Shown here: one piece after another, positions 48,281 to 56,789 of the stretch
How the letters are laid out: the number at the start of each line of letters is the position of its first letter
Numbering within the stretch: the stretch's first letter is position 1
NCBI GenBank assembly: GCA_902517815.1
Contig: CABYED010000001.1
Span: 1-64,000, forward strand
DNA length: 64,000 nucleotides
Source: an uncultured SAR116 cluster alpha proteobacterium
Lineage (GTDB): Bacteria; Pseudomonadota; Alphaproteobacteria; Puniceispirillales; Marisalimonadaceae
Reading direction: 5' to 3'
Notes under the pieces: generated by a model
Told to the model about the DNA's origin: nothing
Databases searched by the model: none
The model's input: only the letters and a program-made list of their open reading frames with translations
Program-made: the position numbers and the translations under genes

Positions 48281-49003
48281 ATGCATAATAAAGACTTAAA
48301 AAAAAATAATGTTCATATTTTAATTATCGATGATGATGAAAAAATTAGACTATTACTGAAACAATTCTTGGAGAATAATGACTTTAAAGTTTCAGATGTA
48401 GAGAATACTGATCAAGCCAAAAAAATTATGGAAAGTTTAATTTTTGATTTGTTGGTAATTGATATTATGATGCCAGGACAAAATGGATTAGACTTTTTAA
48501 AAGAAATAAGACAAACAAATTCTGTCCCAACTTTAATGCTTACAGCTATGTCAAGTCCTGAGGATAGACTTGATGGTCTTGAATATGGTGCAGATGATTA
48601 TATGACAAAACCTTTTGAACCTAGAGAATTATTACTTAGAATTCAAAATGTCCTAAAAAGATTTACCACTAATTTAAAAAATTCTGAGAATGAGGAAAAC
48701 ACTAGATTTGGTCCATTTTCGTTTAATCATAAATCTCTTAACTTATATAAAAATAACATATCTGTTTACTTAACAACATCTGAGCAAAAGTTATTAAATT
48801 GTTTTTGTAAATCACCAAACATAGCCTTTTCTCGAGATGATATTAATAATTCTCTTGGCGGTAATATGGAAACCAGGTCAATAGATGTTGCTATAGCTAG
48901 AATAAGAAGAAAAATTGAAATTGATCAAAGATACCCAGTTTATTTACAAACAGTTCGTGGTATTGGCTGGATGTTGCAGACTCACGAAGAAGATAATGAT
49001 TGA
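48281..49003 (+). CDS. OmpR-family response regulator
   Basis: The 240-residue protein has a receiver domain with the acidic cluster IIDDDE, the phospho-acceptor Asp61 in LLVIDIMMPGQNG, LTAMSS and MTKPFEPRELLLRI. It also has a winged-helix DNA-binding domain (about 140-235, with LTTSEQKLLNCF and VYLQTVRGIGWML). It is followed after 16 bases by its cognate kinase. No ribosome binding site is obvious before the ATG. The signal is probably envelope- or osmolarity-related by analogy with OmpR. Confidence 0.93.
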   Translation: MHNKDLKKNNVHILIIDDDEKIRLLLKQFLENNDFKVSDVENTDQAKKIMESLIFDLLVIDIMMPGQNGLDFLKEIRQTNSVPTLMLTAMSSPEDRLDGLEYGADDYMTKPFEPRELLLRIQNVLKRFTTNLKNSENEENTRFGPFSFNHKSLNLYKNNISVYLTTSEQKLLNCFCKSPNIAFSRDDINNSLGGNMETRSIDVAIARIRRKIEIDQRYPVYLQTVRGIGWMLQTHEEDND

Positions 49004-49019
49004 TAGAAAAGTTTAAACT

Positions 49020-50330
49020 ATGAGATTACGCGACATAACACCAAAAAGCCTTTTTGGCAGAATGTTAGCTATTATTCTTGTTCCAATAATTCTAGTGCAG
49101 ATCATCTCTGTTTCAATTTTTTATGAAAGACATTGGGATTGGGTATCTAGACACATGGCAAAAAATTTGTCTAAAGATCTAGGTTTGTTAATTGACGAGT
49201 TAGGAAAAGAACCTTCAAAAGATCAAAGAGCTTTGTCTGCAGTAAGGGCAAGACAATATTTTAATATTATTTTTTATTGGCTAGAAGGTGGTATTTTAAA
49301 ACCAAATCAATCGTTTAATGCAAAGTTTGAAAACTTCAGAAATTCTCTTCAAGAACGTATTAAGGAACCTTTCTATTTATCATCCATTGAAAATTCTAAT
49401 CAATTTTATGTTGACATACAATTAGCAAATGGAATTGTTAGAATGCATGTTGATAATAAGCGTTTATTTGTGCCTACTGGAATTACATTCATAATGTGGT
49501 CTATTGGTGCTTCAGTAATTCTTTTTTCTATAGCTATAATTTTTTTAAGAGGACAAGTAAGGCCAATTTTAAGATTGGCTAATGCAGCTAGACAAATTGG
49601 TTTTGGTAGAGAAGTAGATAATTATAATATTGAAGGCGCTACTGAAGTCAGAATAGCAGGTAGAGCATTTCAAGCAATGAGACATAGAATAAATAAACAA
49701 ATATCTGAAAGAACTTCGCTACTTGCAGGTGTTAGTCATGATCTTAAAACACCTTTAACTAGGATGAGGCTTCAGTTAGCTGTCATGGATAATAAAAAAA
49801 AAATAAAAGAAGATTTTGAAAAAGAATTAATTGAACTAGAAGAAATGATTGATGGTTACTTAGAATTTGCAAGAAATGAGAGAGAAGAGCAAATGGTTGA
49901 CGCTAGTTTATTTAAATTACTTCAACAAGCAGCCAAAACATCTGATCCTACAAGTGAAAAAATAACTATTTCTGTTCCAACAGATAATATCCCTATTTTT
50001 CCGATGCAAGTTCAATCAATCAGAAGAGCATTGATAAATTTATTTACAAATGCAATTAGATATGCCGGCAAAGCAAATGCTCAAATACAAATCTTTGATG
50101 ATCATAGTGAAGTGATAATTGATGACAATGGTCCAGGTATACCAAGAGATAAAAGAGAAGAAGTGGTTTTACCATTCACTAGATTAGAAAACTCAAGAAA
50201 CATAAAAACAGGTGGGAGCGGACTAGGGTTATCTATAGCCAAAAACTCTGCATTGAATCATGGAGGTGAATTAATTTTAGAGGACAGCCCTCTGGGAGGT
50301 TTAAGAGTAAGACTTTTATTACCACTATAA
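49020..50330 (+). CDS. EnvZ-like sensor histidine kinase
   Basis: The 436-residue protein has two membrane helices (about residues 15-35 and 155-178) flanking a periplasmic sensor of about 120 residues, then a HAMP domain (RPILRLANAARQIGFG). The phospho-acceptor His240 is in AGVSHDLKTPLTRMRLQL. ATP-binding motifs are INLFTNAIRYA (N box), DDNGPGIP (G1) and GGSGLGLSIAKN (G2). It is the partner of the OmpR-like gene just upstream. Its last base abuts the stop of the convergent TetR-like gene. Confidence 0.93.
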   Translation: MRLRDITPKSLFGRMLAIILVPIILVQIISVSIFYERHWDWVSRHMAKNLSKDLGLLIDELGKEPSKDQRALSAVRARQYFNIIFYWLEGGILKPNQSFNAKFENFRNSLQERIKEPFYLSSIENSNQFYVDIQLANGIVRMHVDNKRLFVPTGITFIMWSIGASVILFSIAIIFLRGQVRPILRLANAARQIGFGREVDNYNIEGATEVRIAGRAFQAMRHRINKQISERTSLLAGVSHDLKTPLTRMRLQLAVMDNKKKIKEDFEKELIELEEMIDGYLEFARNEREEQMVDASLFKLLQQAAKTSDPTSEKITISVPTDNIPIFPMQVQSIRRALINLFTNAIRYAGKANAQIQIFDDHSEVIIDDNGPGIPRDKREEVVLPFTRLENSRNIKTGGSGLGLSIAKNSALNHGGELILEDSPLGGLRVRLLLPL

Positions 50331-50939
50331 TTATTTATTAATAATACCCAGAAAAAGACCCATATCTTCCATATCGCTTAAATATTTATCTAAATATCTT
50401 ATCACTACATCTATATCTTTATTTTCATCTTTAAAAAAAATTTCAAGACTTTTTGCAAAAACCATATTTAGAGCTAACGATTTTAAAGTTTTTATTGAAC
50501 ATTTTTGATCTCCTTCTATCAATGTTAGAAGATCATATGAAAAATTATAATTTTCTCTAAATACATTAATAAAAACTTCTATTCTTTGTTTAGAATTTGC
50601 ACTTAAAACTTTCAAGGATTGTTTATATTGAAAATATTTTTCAAACCTTAATGATAAACCTTCTAAAATTTTGTCATAAGTGCTTGAAATAGTATCATCA
50701 GCTATGTCTGCTTTGAGTTCAGCTAATACTTCTCTATCAAGTTTTGAAATAAGAATTTTTAAGAAAAAAATTTTATAATTTATCAAATTATTTGGAATTA
50801 TTGTCTCTACTTCTTCTGTAGAAACATTGGCTTCTATACAAAGTTTATCTATACTTATATCTGATGACATACTAATTTCTAAAATAGAAAAATAAGCTTC
50901 ACATAATTTCCATTCTAAATTTTGATTATCTAAATTCAT
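50331..50939 (-). CDS. TetR-fold-like protein of unknown function
   Basis: The 202-residue protein is helix-rich. Residues 10-60 (SDISIDKLCIEANVSTEEVETIIPN) resemble a TetR-type helix-turn-helix, though divergent from the consensus. The C-terminal part is an alpha-helical domain with no known ligand motif. It precedes no operon of its own and lies downstream of proC, 9 bases away on the same strand. It could be a TetR regulator or a COQ9-like relative, since the neighbouring ubiK concerns ubiquinone. Neither can be settled from sequence. Confidence 0.5.
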   Translation of the reverse strand: MNLDNQNLEWKLCEAYFSILEISMSSDISIDKLCIEANVSTEEVETIIPNNLINYKIFFLKILISKLDREVLAELKADIADDTISSTYDKILEGLSLRFEKYFQYKQSLKVLSANSKQRIEVFINVFRENYNFSYDLLTLIEGDQKCSIKTLKSLALNMVFAKSLEIFFKDENKDIDVVIRYLDKYLSDMEDMGLFLGIINK

Positions 50940-50948
50940 TAAATATAT

Positions 50949-51782
50949 TTAACCATGAGAATTTAAATCTTTAGCTCTTTTTATAGCATTATTAATTGTT
51001 GATTTTAATAGAGGATATAAACCATTTATTTTTGATTCAAGCACTAGCAACCCTGCTTCCGTTGTGCCACCAGGACTAGTTACATTTTCCTTAAGTGTTT
51101 TTGGATCATCATTAGAGGTTTCAACCAATCTTGCAGATCCAATTAAAGTCTCTCTAGCTAGGGTTTTTGCGTCTTTTATTGAAAGCCCTTGATCCACTCC
51201 TATTTGAGAAAGAGTTTCAACTAGATAAAAAATATACCCAGGCCCAGAACCAGATATCGCGGTGACAGTATCAATCAAACTTTCATTTTTTAAATAAATA
51301 ACCATACTGAAAGCAGAAAATAATGTATAAACGTTTTTTTCTTCATCTTTAGTTAGGTTTTTGCTTTTACAATAACCAGTTACACCAAATCCAATAGAAG
51401 CTGGTAAATTTGGCATTGCTCTTATAATTTTTATTTCTTTATTAATTTTTTTCCTAAACCAAGAAAAAGACAGTCCAGCTGCAATAGAAACAAAAACTGA
51501 TTTATGTAGATTAGAATTGTAAAAACTCCTCACAGTCTCTTCCATTTGCTGAGGCTTAACTGCAAGAAAAATAATATCAAAAAATTCTGAATTTTTGGTT
51601 TCATTTATGTGCTCAATATTTTCATAAGTCTTAAAACCATCCTTAGTTGCAATTTTTCTCAGAGACGCTTCTTTTTCTATTATAAAAAAATTAAAGTTTA
51701 GCTCTTTAATAATCCATCCTCTTGCGATAGATGATCCCATTTTCCCATAACCAAATAAAAGTACGTTTTTCATTGCATTCAT
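50949..51782 (-). CDS. proC: Pyrroline-5-carboxylate reductase
   Basis: ProC makes proline from pyrroline-5-carboxylate using NADPH. The 277-residue protein has the N-terminal Rossmann motif LLFGYGKMGSSIARGW, FLAVKPQQM, IRAMPNLPASIG and the C-terminal signature SGSGPGYIFYLVETLSQIGVDQGLS and TSPGGTTEAGL. Length is normal. It is downstream of a YbjN-domain gene in the usual alphaproteobacterial order. Confidence 0.95.
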   Translation of the reverse strand: MNAMKNVLLFGYGKMGSSIARGWIIKELNFNFFIIEKEASLRKIATKDGFKTYENIEHINETKNSEFFDIIFLAVKPQQMEETVRSFYNSNLHKSVFVSIAAGLSFSWFRKKINKEIKIIRAMPNLPASIGFGVTGYCKSKNLTKDEEKNVYTLFSAFSMVIYLKNESLIDTVTAISGSGPGYIFYLVETLSQIGVDQGLSIKDAKTLARETLIGSARLVETSNDDPKTLKENVTSPGGTTEAGLLVLESKINGLYPLLKSTINNAIKRAKDLNSHG

Positions 51783-51818
51783 AATTAATTTTTTTCTTTT
51801 TTCTAAATTTTAAAATTT

Positions 51819-52307
51819 TTATGCACAACCCTCATTATTCAAAAATAATAATTCTAAAGAAGCGCTTTCAATTTTCTCCCCATAAAATAAATTATGAACA
51901 CCAGAAACAAAATTGTGAAATAAACTCTTTGTAAAATCTAAATTAATTTTAAAAAAATCATCAAGGGAACTCTCTTCTATTTTTATAGAATAAGGTGAAA
52001 TCAAATTAAAATTTATTTTGCAAAGTTTGAAGTCAAAAACAAAAAATCCCTCTTTTGAGTTTTGATTTGCAATATTAATTAATATTAGCAGTTCATTTAT
52101 TTTATCAACAGGAATTTCTATATCTAAAGTAAATTGAAGATATATTTTACCATTATCATGACGAACATTTAAATAATAATCTGCAATATCACCAACAAAA
52201 TAAGAATGAAATTTACTTTTTGGATCTGTATTAATTACCCAATTATATTCACTAAAAACTTTTGATATTTGTTGAGAAAAAATTATTTTTTTTAATTCAT
52301 CAGTCAT
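51819..52307 (-). CDS. YbjN domain-containing protein
   Basis: The 162-residue protein resembles the alphaproteobacterial YbjN-domain family: an N-terminal beta-rich region (WVINTDPKSKFHSYFVGD, YLQFTLDIEIP) and then LILINIANQNSKEGFFVFD. YbjN proteins look like secretion-chaperone folds and their role is unclear. It lies between ubiK and proC. No catalytic motif can be seen. Its Lys- and Asn-rich composition matches its neighbours. Confidence 0.7.
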   Translation of the reverse strand: MTDELKKIIFSQQISKVFSEYNWVINTDPKSKFHSYFVGDIADYYLNVRHDNGKIYLQFTLDIEIPVDKINELLILINIANQNSKEGFFVFDFKLCKINFNLISPYSIKIEESSLDDFFKINLDFTKSLFHNFVSGVHNLFYGEKIESASLELLFLNNEGCA

Positions 52308-52382
52308 ATGAACTATATATAGTATACTTTTTATTAAATTTAAATACTAATATACAATATATTGATTATCATAAATTAAAAA

Positions 52383-52646
52383 TTATTTCTTCTTTTTTGG
52401 ATTAACTTTTTTTAAATTTTTATTTTCTAACTTTGTTTTTAATAAGATAAATTCAGAATTTAATTTTTCATGCCTGTCAACTAACGCTTCAAAATCTTCT
52501 CGGTTCACAATACCTTGGGAATTAATAAATTTTTCAAATCTACTTTTTATAACATTATCAATTTCAGTTTTGAAATCAGCAAAAGTTGACAATGCCCCAG
52601 TTATTATTGACGCTGTATCTTTAAAAAAAAATTTATTATTTTTCAT
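52383..52646 (-). CDS. ubiK: UbiK/BMFP accessory factor for ubiquinone biosynthesis
   Basis: UbiK proteins are small coiled-coil factors that assist aerobic ubiquinone synthesis and interact with membranes. The 87-residue product has the family segment with FADFKTEIDNVIKSRFEKFINSQGIVNREDFEALVDRHEKLNSEFILLKTKLE. It ends with a basic tail. It is divergent from lgt, the usual place in alphaproteobacteria. Confidence 0.85.
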   Translation of the reverse strand: MKNNKFFFKDTASIITGALSTFADFKTEIDNVIKSRFEKFINSQGIVNREDFEALVDRHEKLNSEFILLKTKLENKNLKKVNPKKKK

Positions 52647-52727
52647 TAATTTTCCTTAAAGTAACAAAACATTATCTATTATAAGATAATTTTTACAAAT
52701 TGTTAAATTTATATTAAATATATTGTA

Positions 52728-53522
52728 ATGTTTCAATTTCCAAATATCAATCCAATCGCTATAGATTTTGGATTTATTAAAATTAGTTGGTACGCACTTT
52801 CTTATATTGCAGGCATTTTATCTAGTTGGTATTTTTTATTAAAAATTATTAAAATAAAAAAAATTAAAATTAATAATAAAATAGTAAGTGACTTAATTAG
52901 TAACTGCATGATAGGCATCATATTAGGTGGAAGATTAGGTTATGTAATTTTTTATAATCCAGAATATTATTTTGAGAATCTAATTGAAATTTTTAAAATA
53001 TGGAATGGAGGCATGTCTTTTCATGGAGGTCTAATCGGTGTCATATTAGCTATCATATACTCGAGCAAAGCTTCAAAAATACCAGTTATAATTTTCTCAG
53101 ACCTACTTTCATTAGTTTCTCCAATTGGACTTTTTTTTGGAAGAATAGCAAATTTTATAAATGGAGAGCTTTTTGGAAGGGTAACTAATCACTATTTCGG
53201 CATAATATTTCCCAATGGTGGAAAACTCCCTAGGCACCCTAGTCAATTATATGAGGCTTTTTTTGAAGGATTAGTCTTGTTATCCATTATGATGTTTTTA
53301 TTTAATAGATCCAATATTTTTGAAAAAAGAGGATTTTTGACTGCTTCATTTCTGTTTTTTTATGGAATTTTTAGATTTTTTATAGAGTATTTCAGAGAAC
53401 CTGACGGACATATTGGATTAATTTATTTTAACTTATCAATGGGACAAATTTTGTCCTTACCAATGATAGTTTTTGGTTTATATTTCATGACTATATTTTA
53501 TAATAAAAAAATGGATAATTAA
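52728..53522 (+). CDS. lgt: Prolipoprotein diacylglyceryl transferase
   Basis: Lgt attaches diacylglycerol to the lipobox Cys of prolipoproteins. The 264-residue protein has seven predicted membrane helices. Signatures are GGRLGYVIFYNPEYY, WNGGMSFHGGLIG (essential His), GRIANFINGELFGRVT and RHPSQLYEAFFEGL. It is immediately upstream of pgeF; the midA methyltransferase often found between them is absent. Confidence 0.95.
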   Translation: MFQFPNINPIAIDFGFIKISWYALSYIAGILSSWYFLLKIIKIKKIKINNKIVSDLISNCMIGIILGGRLGYVIFYNPEYYFENLIEIFKIWNGGMSFHGGLIGVILAIIYSSKASKIPVIIFSDLLSLVSPIGLFFGRIANFINGELFGRVTNHYFGIIFPNGGKLPRHPSQLYEAFFEGLVLLSIMMFLFNRSNIFEKRGFLTASFLFFYGIFRFFIEYFREPDGHIGLIYFNLSMGQILSLPMIVFGLYFMTIFYNKKMDN

Positions 53523-53557
53523 TTTAGATATCATTTCATGTTAAAGAAACATTTATA

Positions 53558-54340
53558 ATGACTATAAATAAAATACTTCATCCAAAATTAGAGTTCAGTG
53601 ACATAACTCATGGATTTTTTACAAGAAAAGGTGGTTACTCTAAATCACCATACAATTCACTTAATTGTAGTTTTAATGTTGAGGATAATGAGAGTGATGT
53701 TAAAAAAAATTTAACATTAATTTGTAATGAATTAAAATTAAAAAGATTAATAAAATTAAATCAAATACATTCATCTAAAGTTATTGTTATTAAAAATAAA
53801 GATTATAAAATTAGTAACATTAAAGCAGATGGATTAGTAACAAAATTAAAAGGTATAGGGTTGTCAATATTAGGCGCTGATTGTGCACCAATTTTGTTTT
53901 ATGATAAAATTTCAAAAATTATTGGTGCCTGTCATGCAGGTTGGCGAGGAGTAATAAAAGGAATTATAGAAGCAACAATTTCTAATATGGAGAATTTAGG
54001 TGCAAACAGAAATAATATTATTTCTGTAGTAGGACCTACAATTCATAAAGAATCTTATGAAATAAAAAAAGATGTTGCTCTAATAGTAAAAAAAACTGAA
54101 TTTTATAAAAACAACCAATCAATATTGTTTAAACTGAATGATAATAAATATCTATTTGATCTACCTTTGCTAATAAAAGAAAGTTTAATATCTTCTAAAA
54201 TTGATAATTTTGGAGATGTTGATATGGACACTTACAAAAAATCTAGTTTGTTCTTTAGTCATAGAAAATCTAGTCATGAAAATTTTCCTAGAGAACCCAG
54301 AACAGGAAGACATATCTCTGTAATAGGGTTTGTTGATTAA
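53558..54340 (+). CDS. PgeF/YfiH-family polyphenol oxidase, peptidoglycan editing factor
   Basis: This DUF152 (laccase-domain) protein is a copper/zinc enzyme recently tied to peptidoglycan editing. The 260-residue product has HGFFTRKGGYSKSPYNSLNCSFNVEDN, LNQIHSSKVIVI, DGLVTKLKGIGLSILGADCAPILFYD and the metal-binding ACHAGWRGVIKGI. It also has FFSHRKSSHENFPREPRTGRHISVIG near the end. It follows lgt by 35 bases. Confidence 0.9.
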   Translation: MTINKILHPKLEFSDITHGFFTRKGGYSKSPYNSLNCSFNVEDNESDVKKNLTLICNELKLKRLIKLNQIHSSKVIVIKNKDYKISNIKADGLVTKLKGIGLSILGADCAPILFYDKISKIIGACHAGWRGVIKGIIEATISNMENLGANRNNIISVVGPTIHKESYEIKKDVALIVKKTEFYKNNQSILFKLNDNKYLFDLPLLIKESLISSKIDNFGDVDMDTYKKSSLFFSHRKSSHENFPREPRTGRHISVIGFVD

Positions 54341-54344
54341 TAAA

Positions 54345-54410
54345 ATGCCTCATTTAATAATTTTTTCGATTGTAATGATTTTAGGTTTATGCGTTTTAAT
54401 ATTTATATAA
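54345..54410 (+). CDS. Possible 21-residue hydrophobic leader/small membrane peptide upstream of prs
   Basis: A short frame reads MPHLIIFSIVMILGLCVLIFI before a TAA. It begins 4 bases after the pgeF stop codon. It is almost wholly hydrophobic and would make one membrane helix. It is not preceded by a strong ribosome site. It may be a genuine small membrane protein or a chance frame in AT-rich DNA. Confidence 0.2.
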   Translation: MPHLIIFSIVMILGLCVLIFI

Positions 54411-54485
54411 ATAAAGACAATTTTTCCTTGCTATAACTCAAACTAGACTGCTATTAAATAGCTTAACTATCTTGGGAAATATTTT

Positions 54486-55418
54486 ATGAAAATATTAGCT
54501 TGCAACTCAAATATTAATTTAGCAGAAAGTATTTCCAAAACACTTAATACCAGACTTGTTAAAGCAGAGGTTAAAAGATTCTCTGATATGGAAGTATTTG
54601 TTGAAGTTCAAGAAAATGTTAGAGGTGAAGATATGTTTGTCGTACAATCTACTTCTTACCCCGCTAATGACAATTTGATGGAATTACTAGTTGCCTTAGA
54701 TGCACTTAGAAGAGCAAGTGCAAGAAGAATCACAGCAGTTATTCCATACTATGGATATGCTAGACAAGATAGAAAATCTGGTCCAAGAACACCTATTTCT
54801 GCCAAATTAGTTGCTAACCTTATAACTAAAGCAGGTGCAGATAGAATTCTTACAATGGATCTTCATGCAGGTCAAATTCAAGGTTTTTTTGATATACCAA
54901 CTGATAATCTATTTGCAGCCCCAGTTTTTGTTAAAGATATAGAAGAAAAATACAATAACAAACCAGTAGTTATAGTATCCCCAGATGTAGGTGGTGTTGT
55001 AAGAGCTAGGGCTTATGCAAGAAGAATCAATGCAAATTTAGCCATCATTGATAAAAGAAGAGAGAAACCTGGATCGTCTGAAGTTATGAATATTATTGGT
55101 GATGTGTCTAATCATCATTGTATATTAGTGGACGACATAATTGATTCAGGAGGTACAATATGCAATGCTGCTCAAGCGCTGATAGATGTAGGTGCTATTA
55201 GTGTTGATGCATATGTCACTCATGGTGTTCTATCTGGTTCAGCAGTAAGTAACATCTCAAATTCTCCATTGAGTTCTCTTGTAACAACAAACTCAATAAA
55301 AGCAACGGAAGCAGTAAACATGTCTAGTAATATAAGGCAAATCTCAATTGCTCCTATAATTGGTGAAGCAATTCGTAGAGTTCATATGGAACAATCTGTT
55401 TCTAGTCTTTTTGAATAA
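54486..55418 (+). CDS. prs: Ribose-phosphate pyrophosphokinase
   Basis: Prs makes PRPP for nucleotide, histidine and tryptophan synthesis. The 310-residue protein shows [61 protein letters not shown] and the PRPP-binding [10 protein letters not shown]. Length matches the family. It is followed after 100 bases by rplY, the usual alphaproteobacterial pair. Confidence 0.97.
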   Translation: MKILACNSNINLAESISKTLNTRLVKAEVKRFSDMEVFVEVQENVRGEDMFVVQSTSYPANDNLMELLVALDALRRASARRITAVIPYYGYARQDRKSGPRTPISAKLVANLITKAGADRILTMDLHAGQIQGFFDIPTDNLFAAPVFVKDIEEKYNNKPVVIVSPDVGGVVRARAYARRINANLAIIDKRREKPGSSEVMNIIGDVSNHHCILVDDIIDSGGTICNAAQALIDVGAISVDAYVTHGVLSGSAVSNISNSPLSSLVTTNSIKATEAVNMSSNIRQISIAPIIGEAIRRVHMEQSVSSLFE

Positions 55419-55518
55419 TTTTTACATTATTTACTTTAATTATTTTAATTAAAAGGTTATGTATGCTTTATTCTTATGCACCCCTGGAGGCAAAAGAAAC
55501 TTTTTTAGGAGAAAATTA

Positions 55519-56172
55519 ATGCAAACTATTGATTTTAAAGCTGAAGCTCGCAGTCAGGTTGGTAAGGGGTCTGCCAGAGCAGCAAGGCGTGCAGGTCTAG
55601 TTCCTGCAGTTATTTATGGTAATAAACAATCACCAATCTCTATAACATTAAATGCCAATAAATGGCGTCAGTTAATGCATAAACCTGGTATATTTAGTCA
55701 ATTAATGAATATTCAAGTTAATAACGAGACACATTTTGTATTACCTCGTGATATTCAACAACACCCAGTTTCAGAAGAAGCTGAGCATGTTGACTTTCTA
55801 AGAGTAACTGAAAATGCTACAGTTGCTGTGGGTATCAATGTTGAGTTCTTGAACGAGGACAAATGTACTGGTTTGAAATTAGGTGGTGTCCTGAACGTTG
55901 TTAGGCCTCAGGTGGAATTGAATTGTCCTGCTATTTCTATTCCTGAAAAAATAACGGTAGATTTAGAAGGTCTTAATGTCGGACATACTATACATATTAG
56001 CGCAATTGAACTTCCTGATGGTTGTAAACCAACTATAACAGATAGAGATTTTACTGTTGCTACTATTGCCGCACCTAGAGGTGGTGTTGGTGACTCTGAA
56101 GAAGAAGAGACCGAAACAACAGATAACGATGAGGTCGATGAAGATACCAAAAAAGATGAAAATGAAAGTTAA
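55519..56172 (+). CDS. rplY: 50S ribosomal protein L25/general stress protein Ctc
   Basis: The 217-residue protein is the long two-domain (Ctc/TL5) form of L25 that binds 5S rRNA. It has SQVGKGSARAARRAGLVPAVIYGNKQSP and an acidic C-terminal tail (DSEEEETETTDNDEVDEDTKKDE). An in-frame start at 55459 would add 20 residues without L25 similarity. ATG 55519 is preferred because AGGAG lies about 7 bases upstream. Its upstream leader contains a GGAGG-bearing sequence noted separately. Confidence 0.93.
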   Translation: MQTIDFKAEARSQVGKGSARAARRAGLVPAVIYGNKQSPISITLNANKWRQLMHKPGIFSQLMNIQVNNETHFVLPRDIQQHPVSEEAEHVDFLRVTENATVAVGINVEFLNEDKCTGLKLGGVLNVVRPQVELNCPAISIPEKITVDLEGLNVGHTIHISAIELPDGCKPTITDRDFTVATIAAPRGGVGDSEEEETETTDNDEVDEDTKKDENES

Positions 56173-56208
56173 AACTATATTAAGCAAAAGTGAGTTTTAA
56201 CTTTTTAG

Positions 56209-56781
56209 ATGTTTTTAATAGTAGGTCTAGGAAATCCTGGAAAATTTTATAAAAATAACAGACATAATATTGGCTTTAAAATTATAGACAATATTAGAGA
56301 TAAATATAATTTTCCAGATTTCTCAAAAAAATTTAAATCTGAATTCTCTAAATCAATTTTTGACAAAAATATTATCTTTTTACTTAAACCAACAACATAC
56401 ATGAACAATTCAGGTTTAGCTTTAAGAGAAATTAGTGACTTCTATAATATAAATATAAATAACATCTATGTAATCCATGATGAAATAGATCTTGGTCAAG
56501 GAATTGTCAAAGTCAAAAATGGTGGTGGACATAATGGACATAATGGTTTGAAGAGTATAGATAACTTTATTGGTAAAAACTACAACAGAGTTAGAGTTGG
56601 AGTATCAAGACCATCAAAAATATATAAAGAAAATGTTGATGAAAATATATCAAATTGGGTTCTTTCTGATTTTACATCTGATGAAAAAAAACAATGGCTT
56701 GATAATACAATTATTTATGTTTCTGAAATGATTGTATCTTTAATTAAAAATCAAAGTGATTTTTGTGATAAAAACGTATAG
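56209..56781 (+). CDS. pth: Peptidyl-tRNA hydrolase
   Basis: Pth recycles peptidyl-tRNAs released from stalled ribosomes. The 190-residue protein opens with the family motif FLIVGLGNPGKFYKNNRHNIGF (catalytic His in NRHNIG). It has LLKPTTYMNNSGLAL, VIHDEIDLGQGIVKVKNGGGHNGHNGLKSI (catalytic Asp) and RVRVGVSRP. It sits between rplY and ychF, as in many bacteria. Confidence 0.96.
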   Translation: MFLIVGLGNPGKFYKNNRHNIGFKIIDNIRDKYNFPDFSKKFKSEFSKSIFDKNIIFLLKPTTYMNNSGLALREISDFYNININNIYVIHDEIDLGQGIVKVKNGGGHNGHNGLKSIDNFIGKNYNRVRVGVSRPSKIYKENVDENISNWVLSDFTSDEKKQWLDNTIIYVSEMIVSLIKNQSDFCDKNV

Positions 56782-56789
56782 GAGTATAA

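Noticed and set aside
55459-55518. Extension of rplY to an ATG at 55459
   Set aside because: The added residues (MYALFLCTPGG...) do not resemble L25, and the ATG at 55519 has its own AGGAG site.
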